A stretch of DNA of 64,000 nucleotides from SG8-41 sp963802355 (GCA_963802355.1 CAWDIV010000021.1:1-64000), one strand, 5' to 3'; positions 27,027 through 35,382 are shown, numbered from the stretch's first letter. Numbers and translations are program-made. Notes: generated from the sequence alone by a model not told the origin.

Positions 27027-27459
27027 GTGGCAGTGCCCCCGCGCGTCGTACTCGATACCAATGTCGTGGTATCGGCTCTCGTTTTCGGCGGCGGAGTGCC
27101 GGCCGCGTTGCGGCACGCCTGGCGTACCGGTTCTTGCACGCCTCTGGTTTCCCAAGCCACCGCGGCTGAACTGATCCGAGTGCCTCACCTACCCCAAGTT
27201 CAGGCTGTCGGCCGCCGAACAGGAAGAGCTGTTAAGCGACTACCTGCCCTTCTGCACCACCGTCCGCATGCCCGCTCGCTTGCCCAAGATACCGGCGTGC
27301 CGCGATCCTTTCGATAAACCATTTCTGGAGCTCGCACTGGTTGGCAAGGCGCAGTTTCTCGTCACCGGCGATCGCGATCTCCAGAGCCTCGCGTCTGATT
27401 TCAGCTGCCCGATCGTTACCACCGCGGATTTCCTTGGTGCGCTGCCTGCCAGGCGTTGA
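27027..27459 (+). pseudogene. PIN-domain toxin (VapC-like), frameshifted near 27183
   Basis: With one base removed, a 143-residue PIN-domain RNase: GTG start, 'VPPRVVLDTNVVVSALVF' with the first catalytic Asp, 'SQATAAELIRV', then after the shift (CGAGTGCCTCACCTACC) LTYPKFRLSAAEQEELLSDYLPF, 'PACRDPFDKPFLELALVG' with the third acidic site, and 'FLVTGDRDLQSL' with Asp-Asp for metal. It matches the putative toxin PIN family that pairs with AbrB-type antitoxins. If the frameshift is real, the antitoxin is orphaned; if it is a sequencing error, the module is complete. Confidence 0.75.
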
Positions 27460-27934
27460 GTCATGGCGCCGACGGGCTAGAAGCGCACCGGCGGGCTGAT
27501 AAAGTGACGAGCGGAATTCCGGACAGCAAGTAGTTTCAGCGATTTCGAACCACACACACTCCCCGCGATACGCGCTATCGGTGCGAAGATCATGGTTCAG
27601 AACCAGCTTCCGTTCCGAACCACCCGCCAGTGATGAAAGACCAGGCTGTTTCTTGTTGTTGCTAAAAATGAAGCATACACCGTACTAGGTTACGCCTTTG
27701 TCATATATTGTCGTTGTTTTCTTGCGCTGATCTGCAAAAGGCGGCGGCCCGTCGCAAAGCGTCGGAATGGGCCTTTGTCTCTGGCACAAGAATGCCATCC
27801 ATCATGGCCAAGCATTTGAATTGACGCCGTTGTTGCAGTGCGGCTTGCCGCTTCGCGCCGACGCCGGAGGCCGTGTAAAAATTCCCGACAGACGCTCTTG
27901 CGAAATGCTTCTGCCTCGACTGAGACTTCGTTAG
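27460..27934. other. Gene-free spacer of about 475 bases
   Basis: No convincing reading frame or RNA. TGTAAAAATTCCCGACA at about 27874-27890 has TGT/ACA outer symmetry and could be a regulator site. Base composition is lower in GC (about 50%) around 27640-27720 than in the flanking genes, suggesting acquired or decayed DNA. Confidence 0.4.
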
Positions 27935-28010
27935 CTAGCTCGATCCCTCACCGCCAGCCCCTTTTCCGAAGGGAGCATCGAGCGAAACCGAACTGCCCTC
28001 CGGTTTTGTA
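27935..28010. repeat. Dispersed hairpin repeat, TCGA(T/C)CCCTCACC...CATCGAGCGA family
   Basis: TCGATCCCTCACCGCCAGCCCCTTTTCCGAAGGG..CATCGAGCGAAACCG (read in pieces) matches a second copy at 50348-50432 (TCGACCCCTCACCCCC..CCCGAGGGG..CGTCGAGCGAGTCCGG). Here it overlaps the YkgJ 3' end. Confidence 0.6.
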
Positions 28011-28318
28011 ATAGTCGATAATTGCGACCGTTCCGCGATGCAATCGCTTCCTCCCACTCGATAGTCGCGGCAGATCGTCGGCCTGCACTCGTATATCTTG
28101 CAGAGTAGCGTGTCCCTATCCAGTGCCGCGCACCAGCCGTCGTCCAAACGCGCCATGACTCGTCCTCCCCACCGGTCTTCTTGGATCATATGGCGGGGAA
28201 CATCATCCTCGCTCATCAACATTACTTCCAGCCTGCAACAGCACGCCTTGCAAGAAGCGCAGGTTATGACTGTGCCGTCCGCGCCGCCGGTGACTTTGAG
28301 TTTCTTGTCTGTCGTCAT
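27935..28318 (-). CDS. YkgJ-family cysteine cluster (putative Fe-S/zinc) protein
   Basis: 127 residues from ATG 28318 (AGGAAAGAG upstream). 'CASCKACCCRLEVML' plus 'WCAALDRDTLLCKIYECRPTICRDY' give the CxxCxxCC..C..C..C pattern of the YkgJ/UPF0153 family, thought to bind a metal or Fe-S cluster. The C-terminal 25 residues (..PEGSSVSLDAPFGKGAGGEGSS) come from a dispersed hairpin repeat at 27935-28005, so the native protein probably ended near Ser115. Divergent from the ATP-grasp operon. Confidence 0.8.
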   Translation of the reverse strand: MTTDKKLKVTGGADGTVITCASCKACCCRLEVMLMSEDDVPRHMIQEDRWGGRVMARLDDGWCAALDRDTLLCKIYECRPTICRDYRVGGSDCIAERSQLSTITKPEGSSVSLDAPFGKGAGGEGSS

Positions 28319-28449
28319 CTCTTTCCTCGCTTCCCACGGCTTCAATGAAGGCTTATGCGCCATGTCATTGGATTAAACAGTATTCCCAAATTCGTCCACC
28401 CGCCCGTCGCCGCGCTGCCGGCACCGGGTAGTGCGCCCGTCCGTGGCCG

Positions 28450-28496
28450 TGCACCATATTTAGGCGTATCGTTGGTCTCCGCCTTGCTATGGTGCG
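28450..28496 (+). promoter_or_regulatory. Inverted pair of NtrC-like sites upstream of the ATP-grasp/Anbu operon
   Basis: TGCACCATATTTAGGCG at 28450-28466 and its inverted near-copy CGCCTTGCTATGGTGCG at 28480-28496 share GCACCATA(N4)AGGCG. Each has one good NtrC half site (GCACC / GGTGC). They lie about 120-170 bases above the predicted start of transcription, where enhancer-binding proteins act. Confidence 0.5.
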
Positions 28497-28591
28497 GCTG
28501 GAGATGGCGCGAAGACCAGCGTCCTCAACAAAACTTGCAATGCCACCGCGTTCCGGCCGGGCAGCCGCCCCGGGTTCGGTTAGCCGGCTAT

Positions 28592-28607
28592 TGGCACAAC
28601 GGTTGCT
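28592..28607 (+). promoter_or_regulatory. Sigma-54 promoter of the ATP-grasp/alpha-E/Anbu operon
   Basis: TGGCACAACGGTTGCT fits the whole sigma-54 consensus TGGYACRNNNNTTGCW, with GG and GC ten bases apart. Transcription would begin near 28618, thirty bases before the GTG start of the first gene. Confidence 0.8.
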
Positions 28608-28647
28608 TAGGGGAAAAGATTACAGCCCCCGTCAAGCAGATACCACG

Positions 28648-30093
28648 GTGAACCGGCGCGCATTCTATAACGAGATGTACTGGGAGGACGGCAGCGTGCG
28701 CCCGCACTATGGGCCGTACGCGCAGTGGCTGGAAACCACGGCCGTCGAGCATCTGCTGCAGAAGCAGCGCGAAGCTGACGCGCTCTACACGCGCCTGGGC
28801 ATCACCTTCGCCGTGTACGGGGATGAAGGCGGGGTCGAACGTGCCATTCCTTTCGACATCATCCCGCGCATCATGCAGGCCGGCGCATGGAAAAAGATTA
28901 ACGATGGCGCGTGCCAGCGGTTACGCGCGTTAAACGCTTTCCTCAAGGACATCTACCACGGCCAGGACATCATCCGCGCGGGAGTGATTCCGGCCGAGCA
29001 GGTGTTGGGCAACAAGATCTACTGCCCCGCAATGCACGGGTTCGACGTGCCGGGCGATGTCTACGTGCACGTCGCGGGAGTGGACATAGTCCAGACCGGG
29101 GCCGATGAGTTTTACGTGCTCGAAGACAACCTCAGGACGCCGTCCGGCGTGTCCTACATGCTGGAAAACCGCAGGATGATGATGCGGCTGTTTCCGGAGC
29201 TGTTCTCCCTCATGCCGGTCGCGCCGGTCGATCATTACACCGACCTGTTGCTCGACAACCTGCGCTCGGTGGCGCCCGAGGGCGTCATGAACCCGACGGT
29301 GGTGGTGCTGACGCCCGGCCCCTACAACAGTGCGTACTTCGAACATGCCTACCTTGCCCTGCATATGGGCATCGAGCTGATCGAAGGTCAGGATCTGTTC
29401 GTCGCCGACGACACCGTTTACATGCGCACGACCCGCGGCCCGCAGCGCGTGGACGTGATCTACCGCCGCGTGGACGACGAGTTTCTCGACCCGCTCGCGT
29501 TCCGTCCGGATTCAATCCTCGGCGTGCCGGGCCTCTTTGCCGCCTACCGCGCGGGACGGGTGACGCTGGCCAACGCCATCGGCACCGGAGTGGCCGACGA
29601 CAAGGCGACCTACGCCTATGTTCCCGAAATGATCCGGTTCTATCTCGGGGAAGAGCCGATCCTGCAGAACGTTCCGACCTGGCAGCTGCGCAAGGCGGAG
29701 GACCGCGAGCACGTTCTGGCCCGCCTGCCCGAGCTGGTAGTCAAGGAAGTTCAGGGCTCGGGCGGCTACGGCATGCTGATCGGGCCCGCCGCGAGCCGCG
29801 ACCAGATCGTCACGTTCCGCGAGCGCATCCAGAAAACTCCGGAGAACTACATCGCCCAGCCCACGCTCAGGCTTTCCACCTGTCCCACGTTCTGCGGCAC
29901 CGGCATCGCCGCGCGGCACGTCGACCTGCGTCCCTATGTGCTCTGCGGCAAGACCGTCTCGGTCGTGCCCGGCGCGCTCACCCGCGTCGCGCTGCTCGAG
30001 GGCTCGCTCGTCGTCAATTCCTCGCAGGGGGGCGGGACCAAGGACACCTGGGTCCTCGAAGAGCAAGGCGAAAGGCGAAAGGAGAAAGGATGA
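28648..30093 (+). CDS. Circularly permuted ATP-grasp protein of the Anbu operon
   Basis: 481 residues from GTG 28648. Typical of the circularly permuted ATP-grasp family (DUF404/407): 'EDGSVRPHYGPYAQWL', 'GITFAVYGDEGG.ERAIPFDIIPRI', 'EFYVLEDNLRTPSGVSYMLENR', 'DVIYRRVDDEFLDPL' and 'VVKEVQGSGGYGMLIGP', with the ATP-binding Lys/Glu/Asn set. ATP-grasp enzymes form amide bonds; together with alpha-E, transglutaminase and Anbu this type is predicted to make or attach peptides. First gene of a sigma-54 operon; 76 bases to the next gene. An in-frame extension to 28489 overlaps the promoter and is rejected. The last residues (GERRKEKG) are repeat-encoded. Confidence 0.88.
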   Translation: MNRRAFYNEMYWEDGSVRPHYGPYAQWLETTAVEHLLQKQREADALYTRLGITFAVYGDEGGVERAIPFDIIPRIMQAGAWKKINDGACQRLRALNAFLKDIYHGQDIIRAGVIPAEQVLGNKIYCPAMHGFDVPGDVYVHVAGVDIVQTGADEFYVLEDNLRTPSGVSYMLENRRMMMRLFPELFSLMPVAPVDHYTDLLLDNLRSVAPEGVMNPTVVVLTPGPYNSAYFEHAYLALHMGIELIEGQDLFVADDTVYMRTTRGPQRVDVIYRRVDDEFLDPLAFRPDSILGVPGLFAAYRAGRVTLANAIGTGVADDKATYAYVPEMIRFYLGEEPILQNVPTWQLRKAEDREHVLARLPELVVKEVQGSGGYGMLIGPAASRDQIVTFRERIQKTPENYIAQPTLRLSTCPTFCGTGIAARHVDLRPYVLCGKTVSVVPGALTRVALLEGSLVVNSSQGGGTKDTWVLEEQGERRKEKG

Positions 30094-30166
30094 AGGACAG
30101 AAAAGCCGTCGGTACGTTGGCGAAGCCGCCGTTCATCTTCCGCCTTCCGCCTTCCGCCTTCCGTCT
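30060..30166. repeat. (GGCGAAA)n / (CCTTCCG)n inverted repeat between ATP-grasp and alpha-E genes
   Basis: GGCGAAAGGCGAAAGGAGAAAGG at 30068-30090 (partial) and CTTCCGCCTTCCGCCTTCCG near 30137-30163 face each other and could pair in the transcript. The family recurs at 11.65, 16.65 and 25.5 kb. Confidence 0.6.
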
Positions 30167-30169
30167 TGT

Positions 30170-31171
30170 ATGTTGAGTCGCGCCGCAAACAACCTCTACT
30201 GGATGTCGCGCCATATCGAGCGCGCGGAGAACACCGCGCGCGTGCTGGATGTGACGTACCGCATGTCGTTGCTGCCGTACCGCACCCCAGATCAATCGTG
30301 GGCCGACCCATGGGCGGTGCCGCTCGTCATAAACGGGCTCGCCACGTCCTACTACGAGCGCTTTCCCGGCGCGCTCACCTCCGAGCGCGTGTTGCGCTTC
30401 ATGGTGCTCGATCCAGCCAACCCCTCCAGCATCTACTCCTGCATCCAGTCGGCGCGCGAAAACGCCCGCACCGTGCGCGGCGCGATCACTTCCGAGATGT
30501 ACGAGGACATCAACGGCTGGTGGCTCGAGATCAAGGGGCGCAATCACGAAAGCGTTATCGCCCAGGGCATGAGCGAATTCTTCGACTGGGCTAAGATGCG
30601 CTCGCACCAGTTCCGCGGCGTCACCTTCGGCACCATGCTGCGCGACGAGGCCTACCAGTTCATCCGGCTGGGCACGTTCATGGAGCGCGCCGACAACACC
30701 GCGCGCATCCTCGACGTGAAATACCACACCCTGCTGCCGAGTGTCGCGGACGTGGGCGGCGCCGTGGATTACTATCAGTGGGGCGCGCTGCTGCGCTCGC
30801 TCAGCGCTTTCGATTCCTACCGCAAGGTCTATCGCGACGCGATCACCCCGATCAAGGTCGCGGAGCTGCTGATCCTGCGCGATGACGTGCCGCGCTCGCT
30901 GCACGCGTGCTCCAAGGAGATCTACGGGATCCTGCGCGACCTGTGCGACAACGCTTCCCGCGAGCCGGAGCGCCTCGCCGATGAATTGAACGCGCAGCTG
31001 CACAACGGGCACAGCGAGCAGATCATCAGCCTCGGGCTCCACGAGTACCTCATGGGAGTGCTCGACCAGCTCTCGGCGCTCAACGGGGAGATCAACAAGC
31101 ATTTTCTCGTGCCGATCTATTCCCAGCAGCAGATGCAGGTGCAGATCGGGGTAGCGGGCGCCGAGGGCTGA
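30170..31171 (+). CDS. Alpha-E domain protein (DUF403)
   Basis: 333 residues, all helical. 'MLSRAANNLYWMSRHIERAENTARVLDV' (core LYWMSRHIERAENTAR) is the N-terminal signature of the alpha-E superfamily, with a second, internally related 'QFIRLGTFMERADNTARILDVK' in the middle. 'SVRENARTVR' appears as SARENARTVRGAI, and the end has 'LHEYLMGVLDQL'. Alpha-E proteins accompany circularly permuted ATP-grasp and transglutaminase genes almost invariably; biochemical role unknown. ATG at 30170 directly follows the repeat. Probably co-transcribed with the ATP-grasp gene upstream and Anbu downstream (82-base gap). Confidence 0.88.
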   Translation: MLSRAANNLYWMSRHIERAENTARVLDVTYRMSLLPYRTPDQSWADPWAVPLVINGLATSYYERFPGALTSERVLRFMVLDPANPSSIYSCIQSARENARTVRGAITSEMYEDINGWWLEIKGRNHESVIAQGMSEFFDWAKMRSHQFRGVTFGTMLRDEAYQFIRLGTFMERADNTARILDVKYHTLLPSVADVGGAVDYYQWGALLRSLSAFDSYRKVYRDAITPIKVAELLILRDDVPRSLHACSKEIYGILRDLCDNASREPERLADELNAQLHNGHSEQIISLGLHEYLMGVLDQLSALNGEINKHFLVPIYSQQQMQVQIGVAGAEG

Positions 31172-31253
31172 GCGCCTTGTCAGCGCGTGGTGTTTAAAAT
31201 AAGCTGTGGCGCCGCAAGTGACCAGTGACCGATCCGATAAGAGTTAGCACCCG

Positions 31254-32000
31254 ATGACCTACTGCGTGGGAACCCTGCTGGACGCCGGGATGGTGTTCGC
31301 GTCGGATTCGCGCACCAATGCCGGCGTGGACCAGGTCTCGAGCTATCGCAAGATGCATATATTCGCGACGGAGAGCGAGCGTGTGATCGTGATCCTTTCC
31401 TCGGGGAATCTATCGGTGACGCAGAGCACGATCAGCCTGCTCGACCATGCTGCCCGCAATCCCGCGTCCAGCAAGACCATCATGAACGCCTCGTCCATGT
31501 ATGAAGTGGCTGAGCTCGCCGGCAACGCCCTGCGCGAAGTCAGGCAGCGGGACGGCTTGTACTTACAGCAAAGCAACGTGGACGGCAGCGCGTCCTTCAT
31601 CGTCGGCGGCCAGATCCGCGGCGAGCATCCGCGCCTGTTCAATATCTATACCGAGGGCAACTTCATCGAGGCCACCCGAGAAACGCGCTACTTCCAGATC
31701 GGCGAGGCCAAGTACGGCAAGCCGGTGATAGACCGCGTCATCACGCCCGGCACCGGCCTCATCGAGGCGACCAAGTGCGTGCTGGTGTCGTTCGACTCCA
31801 CCATGCGCTCAAACCTCTCGGTGGGCCTGCCGATCGATCTGCTCATCTACAACCGCGACAGCCTGCGCATGGGCTTCCAGCGCCATATCGAGGAAGGCGA
31901 TGAGTACTTCGGGATGATCCACAAGCAGTGGGGCGAAGGCCTGCGCCGCGTGTTCGCGCAGTTGCCAGACCCCGACTGGGACATCACGGCCCCCGCGTGA
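31254..32000 (+). CDS. Anbu proteasome-like peptidase, copy 1
   Basis: 248-residue Ntn hydrolase of the Anbu (ancestral beta subunit) family, relatives of HslV and proteasome beta subunits. After Met removal the N-terminus is Thr1 (MTYCVGTLL), with Asp17 in 'FASDSRTNAGVDQ' and Lys32 in 'YRKMHIF' as the expected triad, then 'VILSSGNLS', 'FIVGGQIRGEHPRLFNIY' and 'VSFDSTMRSNLSVGLPIDL'. Known Anbu proteins assemble into open dodecameric helical rings in the cytoplasm; a native substrate is not established. In operon with ATP-grasp, alpha-E and transglutaminase. A diverged second copy is at 36927-37655. Confidence 0.92.
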   Translation: MTYCVGTLLDAGMVFASDSRTNAGVDQVSSYRKMHIFATESERVIVILSSGNLSVTQSTISLLDHAARNPASSKTIMNASSMYEVAELAGNALREVRQRDGLYLQQSNVDGSASFIVGGQIRGEHPRLFNIYTEGNFIEATRETRYFQIGEAKYGKPVIDRVITPGTGLIEATKCVLVSFDSTMRSNLSVGLPIDLLIYNRDSLRMGFQRHIEEGDEYFGMIHKQWGEGLRRVFAQLPDPDWDITAPA

Positions 32001-32021
32001 AGCCCCTGCGGGCGCCGCGGC

Positions 32022-32966
32022 GTGCCTCCGGAGCCTATCTCAACTGCATCCCACATCGCCTCCGTCGCACACGTGCCTACGGTTGAGATAGGTTCCAGTC
32101 TCGTTTCACTGCGGCATAGCACCCGCTACCTCTACGACCGTCCGGTCACGCTCGGCCCGCACGAGATCCGGTTGAAGCCCGCGCCGGCTTGCCGCACGCC
32201 GGTACCCTCCTACACCCTGACAGTACGGCCGGCACGGCATACGATGCATTGGCACTACGATGCGGCGGGAAGCCACGTCGCGCGCGTGCTATTCCAGGAC
32301 AAGATCGCACTACTGGAGATCGACGTGGCGCTCACCGCCGATCTCACGCCGGTCAACCCGTTCGATTTCCTCGTCGACCCCGGCGCGGAGCGATTTCCGC
32401 TCACCTACCCCGACGCGGCCCGCCCCGACCTCGCGCCCTTTCTCGCGACTGCGGAGAGCACCGAGCGGCTCCGGCGCTGGCTGAAGGACTTCCAGTCCTC
32501 GGACAGTTCCGAAGGCCGCGGCACGGTCGATCTCCTGGTGCGCATCAACGAACGGGTCAAGCGGGACATCGGCTATGTCACGCGCATGGAACACGGTGTG
32601 CAATCCTGCGAGGACACGCTCAAACTGCAGAGCGGCTCCTGCCGTGACAGCAGCTGGCTGCTCACCCAGATACTGCGCCATCTCGGCGTCGCCGCGCGTT
32701 TCGTGTCGGGCTACCTGATCCAGCTATCGGGCAGCGCTCCCGACGCGCCCAGGGCCGATAGCGCAGACCTCCACGCCTGGGCCGAGGCCTACATGCCGGG
32801 AGCCGGCTGGATCGGTTTCGATCCGACCTCGGGCATGCTCGCCGCGGAAGGCCACATTCCGCTCGCGCGCACTGCCACACCCGCGCTCGCTGCTCCGGTG
32901 ACCGGCTCGGTCGAGGCGTCCAACTCGCAAATGCAATTCTCGATGTCGGTGCAGCGCCTGCCGTGA
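32022..32966 (+). CDS. Transglutaminase-like cysteine protease (Anbu operon)
   Basis: Up to 315 residues. N-terminal beta domain 'SLRHSTRYLYDRPVTLGPHEIRLKP' (core LRHSTRYLYDRPV), then the transglutaminase core with triad Cys207 ('SGSCRDSSWLL'), His251 ('ADLHAWAEAY') and Asp267 ('IGFDPTSG'). The first 25 residues are encoded by a 67-base dispersed hairpin repeat, so the native start has been replaced. Available starts are GTG 32022 or GTG 32073, both at or inside the repeat. The stop overlaps the next gene by four bases (GTGA). In most genomes this core is fused in front of DUF2126; here the two are separate. Confidence 0.85.
   Translation: MPPEPISTASHIASVAHVPTVEIGSSLVSLRHSTRYLYDRPVTLGPHEIRLKPAPACRTPVPSYTLTVRPARHTMHWHYDAAGSHVARVLFQDKIALLEIDVALTADLTPVNPFDFLVDPGAERFPLTYPDAARPDLAPFLATAESTERLRRWLKDFQSSDSSEGRGTVDLLVRINERVKRDIGYVTRMEHGVQSCEDTLKLQSGSCRDSSWLLTQILRHLGVAARFVSGYLIQLSGSAPDAPRADSADLHAWAEAYMPGAGWIGFDPTSGMLAAEGHIPLARTATPALAAPVTGSVEASNSQMQFSMSVQRLP
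32030..32096. repeat. 67-base hairpin element GGAGCCTATCTCAAC...GTTGAGATAGGTTCC
   Basis: Terminal inverted repeats of 15 bases with one mismatch enclose TGCATCCCACATCGCCTCCG.. . The element is the reverse complement of one end of the 268-base element at 42220-42487. It supplies the N-terminal codons (..TASHIASVAHVPTVEIGSS) of the transglutaminase. Confidence 0.8.
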
Positions 32967-35242
32967 CGCCCTACTCCGAAGCACAATGGCGTGCCATCAA
33001 CGCGCTCGCCCGGCGCGTGGACGCCGATTTCGAAGCCCTTGACGTGCGGCTCACGCAGGGCGGAGAGCCGACCTTCGTCGCGGTTTCCGGGGGCGACGCC
33101 CCGGAGTGGAACCACATAGCGATGGGCCTCCCCAAGCGCCGGCTCGCGGGAAGACTGCTGCGCCGGCTGCACGCCCGTTTCGCGCCGGCGGGACTGATGC
33201 TCTTCGGGCAGGGCAAGTGGTACCCGGGTGAACCGCTGCCGCGATGGGCGCTCGCTTTGATCTGGCGCAAGGATGGAACGCCCCTGTGGCGGGACCCGCA
33301 ACTCATCGCAAACGAAGAAACCGATGCGGGGCACGACGCCGGAGATGCGCTGCGACTGATGGAGACGCTCGCCGCAAAGCTGGGACTGGCCGCTCAACTC
33401 ATCGTGCCCGCGTATGAAGATCCCTGGCCGGCGCTCGACGCGGAAAGCCGCCTGCCGGAGGGTATCGATCCGTTGCGCGGCGACCTCGGGGACGCGGGCG
33501 AGCGATCGCGCCTGGCGCGGCTGATGCGCCAGGGCCTGGCCGCCGTCGTGGGCTACGCTTTGCCGCTGCGGGCGACCCCGCGCCGCGCAGGCAGCAATGC
33601 CGTTTCCTGGAGCAGCAGCCGGTGGCGGCTGCGGCGCGAGCGCCTTTACCTGGTGGCAGGCGATTCGCCCATCGGCTACCGGCTACCGCTCGACACCCTG
33701 CCTGATGACGCGGACGTGGTCCGAACGGCATTGTGTGTCGAGGCGCGGGATGGACGGCTCCGCGTCTTTCTGCCGCCGATCGACGCGCTGGAGGATTATG
33801 TTTCACTGGTAGCCGCGATCGAGGAAGCAGCGCGCGACCAGAAACTGCCCCTCATCCCCGAAGGATACGAGCCGCCACCGGATAGCGCCGTGCATGTCCT
33901 CAGGGTCACCCCGGACCCCGGTGTGATCGAGGTCAACGTGCATCCCGCGGCCGACTGGGAATCGCTCTGCGCGATCACCGCCACGGTTTACGAAGCAGCG
34001 CGCAAAGTGGGCCTGACCGCCGAGAAGTGGCTGCCCGACGGGCGCAGGACCGGCACGGGCGGCGGCAGCCACATCACACTCGGCGGCGCGTCGCCGGAGG
34101 AGAGCCCGCTGCTGCGGCGTCCCGACCTGCTGGCGAGCCTGGTTACCTACTGGCAGAACCATCCCGCCTTGTCGTATGTGTTTTCGGGGCAGTACATCGG
34201 GCCGACGAGCCAGGCCCCGCGCGTGGACGAAGCGCGCGCGGACAGCCTTTCCGAGCTGGAGATCGCCTTCCAGCAGCTCACGCGACTGCAGAAAGCGGAA
34301 ACGCCCGCGCCCGCCACGCTGGATCGCCTGCTGCGCAACCTGCTGGTCGATATCACCGGCAATACGCACCGGGCTGAGTTCTGCATCGACAAGCTCGCTT
34401 CCCCCGACAGCCCGGCCGGGCGGCTCGGCCTGCTCGAGCTGCGGGCATTCGAAATGGCGCCGCACGAGCGGATGGCCGCGGTGCAGTACCTGCTGGTGCG
34501 CGCGCTCGTCGCGCGGTTCTGGCGAACCCCTTATGAGGGCGCGCTGACGCGATGGGGCGCCGCTCTGCACGACCGCTTCTTGCTGCCTCACTACCTCGCA
34601 GCCGATCTGGGCGAGGTCGTCTCCGAGCTGAAGCGCGCGAACTATCTTTTCGAGCCCGACTGGCTGGCACCGTTCTTCGATTTTCGTTTTCCATCTTGCG
34701 GCAAGGTGGTCTGCGGGGAAATCACGCTCGACCTGCGGCATGCCCTCGAGCCCTGGCCGGTGCTGGGCGAAGCGGCCGCGTCGTCGGGGACGTCCCGCGC
34801 TGTGGATGCGTCACTGGATCGCGTGCAGGTCAAGCTATCCGGGACGGACGCCGGGCATCACCTCGTGGTATGCAACGGCCGCCGGGTTCCGCTGCAGCCC
34901 GCCGGCGCGGAAGGCGAGCTGGTCGCTGGTGTGCGCTACCGCGCCCGGCTGTTTTCCTCGGTTCTGCATTCCACCATCGGCGTGCACGCGCCGCTAGTAT
35001 TCGACATCGTGGATATGCGCAGTGGGCGCTCTATCGGCGGCTGTGCTTATCACGTTGCCGATCCTGGCGGCCGAGCCTACGAGCACCTGCCGGAAAATCC
35101 GGCGGAAGCGGAGGAGAGGCGAAATGCCCGGTTTGTCCCGCACGGCCCGGGAATCGGGGCCATGTACGCGGAGCCCGAGCCTTCCTCTCCGGACACGCCG
35201 TGTACGCTGGACCTTCGGCGCCTGCCGGCCGGCGAGGCCTAA
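32963..35242 (+). CDS. DUF2126 protein, stand-alone C-terminal part of the transglutaminase/DUF2126 family
   Basis: 759 residues beginning with GTG 32963, overlapping the transglutaminase stop. 'LDVRLTQGGEPTFVAVSGGDAPEWN', shown here by its core LTQGGEPTFV, opens DUF2126. 'LFGQGKWYPGEPLPRWALALIWR', 'GTGGGSHITLGG', 'YVFSGQYIGPTSQAPRVDEAR' (core YIGPTSQAPR) and 'NTHRAEFCIDKL' are further landmarks, with GGGSHIT and EFCIDKL resembling a glutamine-synthetase/amidoligase-type ligand set. Usually this domain is preceded in the same chain by a transglutaminase core (total about 1100 residues). The function is presumed peptide or amide metabolism. Last gene of the operon. Confidence 0.85.
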   Translation: MTPYSEAQWRAINALARRVDADFEALDVRLTQGGEPTFVAVSGGDAPEWNHIAMGLPKRRLAGRLLRRLHARFAPAGLMLFGQGKWYPGEPLPRWALALIWRKDGTPLWRDPQLIANEETDAGHDAGDALRLMETLAAKLGLAAQLIVPAYEDPWPALDAESRLPEGIDPLRGDLGDAGERSRLARLMRQGLAAVVGYALPLRATPRRAGSNAVSWSSSRWRLRRERLYLVAGDSPIGYRLPLDTLPDDADVVRTALCVEARDGRLRVFLPPIDALEDYVSLVAAIEEAARDQKLPLIPEGYEPPPDSAVHVLRVTPDPGVIEVNVHPAADWESLCAITATVYEAARKVGLTAEKWLPDGRRTGTGGGSHITLGGASPEESPLLRRPDLLASLVTYWQNHPALSYVFSGQYIGPTSQAPRVDEARADSLSELEIAFQQLTRLQKAETPAPATLDRLLRNLLVDITGNTHRAEFCIDKLASPDSPAGRLGLLELRAFEMAPHERMAAVQYLLVRALVARFWRTPYEGALTRWGAALHDRFLLPHYLAADLGEVVSELKRANYLFEPDWLAPFFDFRFPSCGKVVCGEITLDLRHALEPWPVLGEAAASSGTSRAVDASLDRVQVKLSGTDAGHHLVVCNGRRVPLQPAGAEGELVAGVRYRARLFSSVLHSTIGVHAPLVFDIVDMRSGRSIGGCAYHVADPGGRAYEHLPENPAEAEERRNARFVPHGPGIGAMYAEPEPSSPDTPCTLDLRRLPAGEA

Positions 35243-35266
35243 GGATCGGCGGGGAACGGGCCCGAA

Positions 35267-35307
35267 GGTGTCAGGAACCTTAGAGCTTAGGGTTCCTGAC
35301 ACCTTAG
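35267..35307. repeat. GTGTCAGGAACC palindrome, copy 1
   Basis: AAGGTGTCAGGAACC-ttagagcttag-GGTTCCTGACACCTT: perfect 15-base arms. It lies between the convergent DUF2126 and transglutaminase genes and may also stop transcription. Further copies at 51440-51480, 51490-51517 (half) and 61786-61826. Confidence 0.85.
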
Positions 35308-35382
35308 CCTTCCCGTTCCCCCCGTGCCCCCCCATCGCACCATGAGCTTTCTTCGCGGGCTCAGCGAAAGAGGTTACTTAAC

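Noticed and set aside
27781..27796. TGGCACAAGAATGCC as a sigma-54 promoter
   Set aside because: GG and GC are nine, not ten, bases apart and the -12 lacks TTGC; no gene lies suitably downstream.
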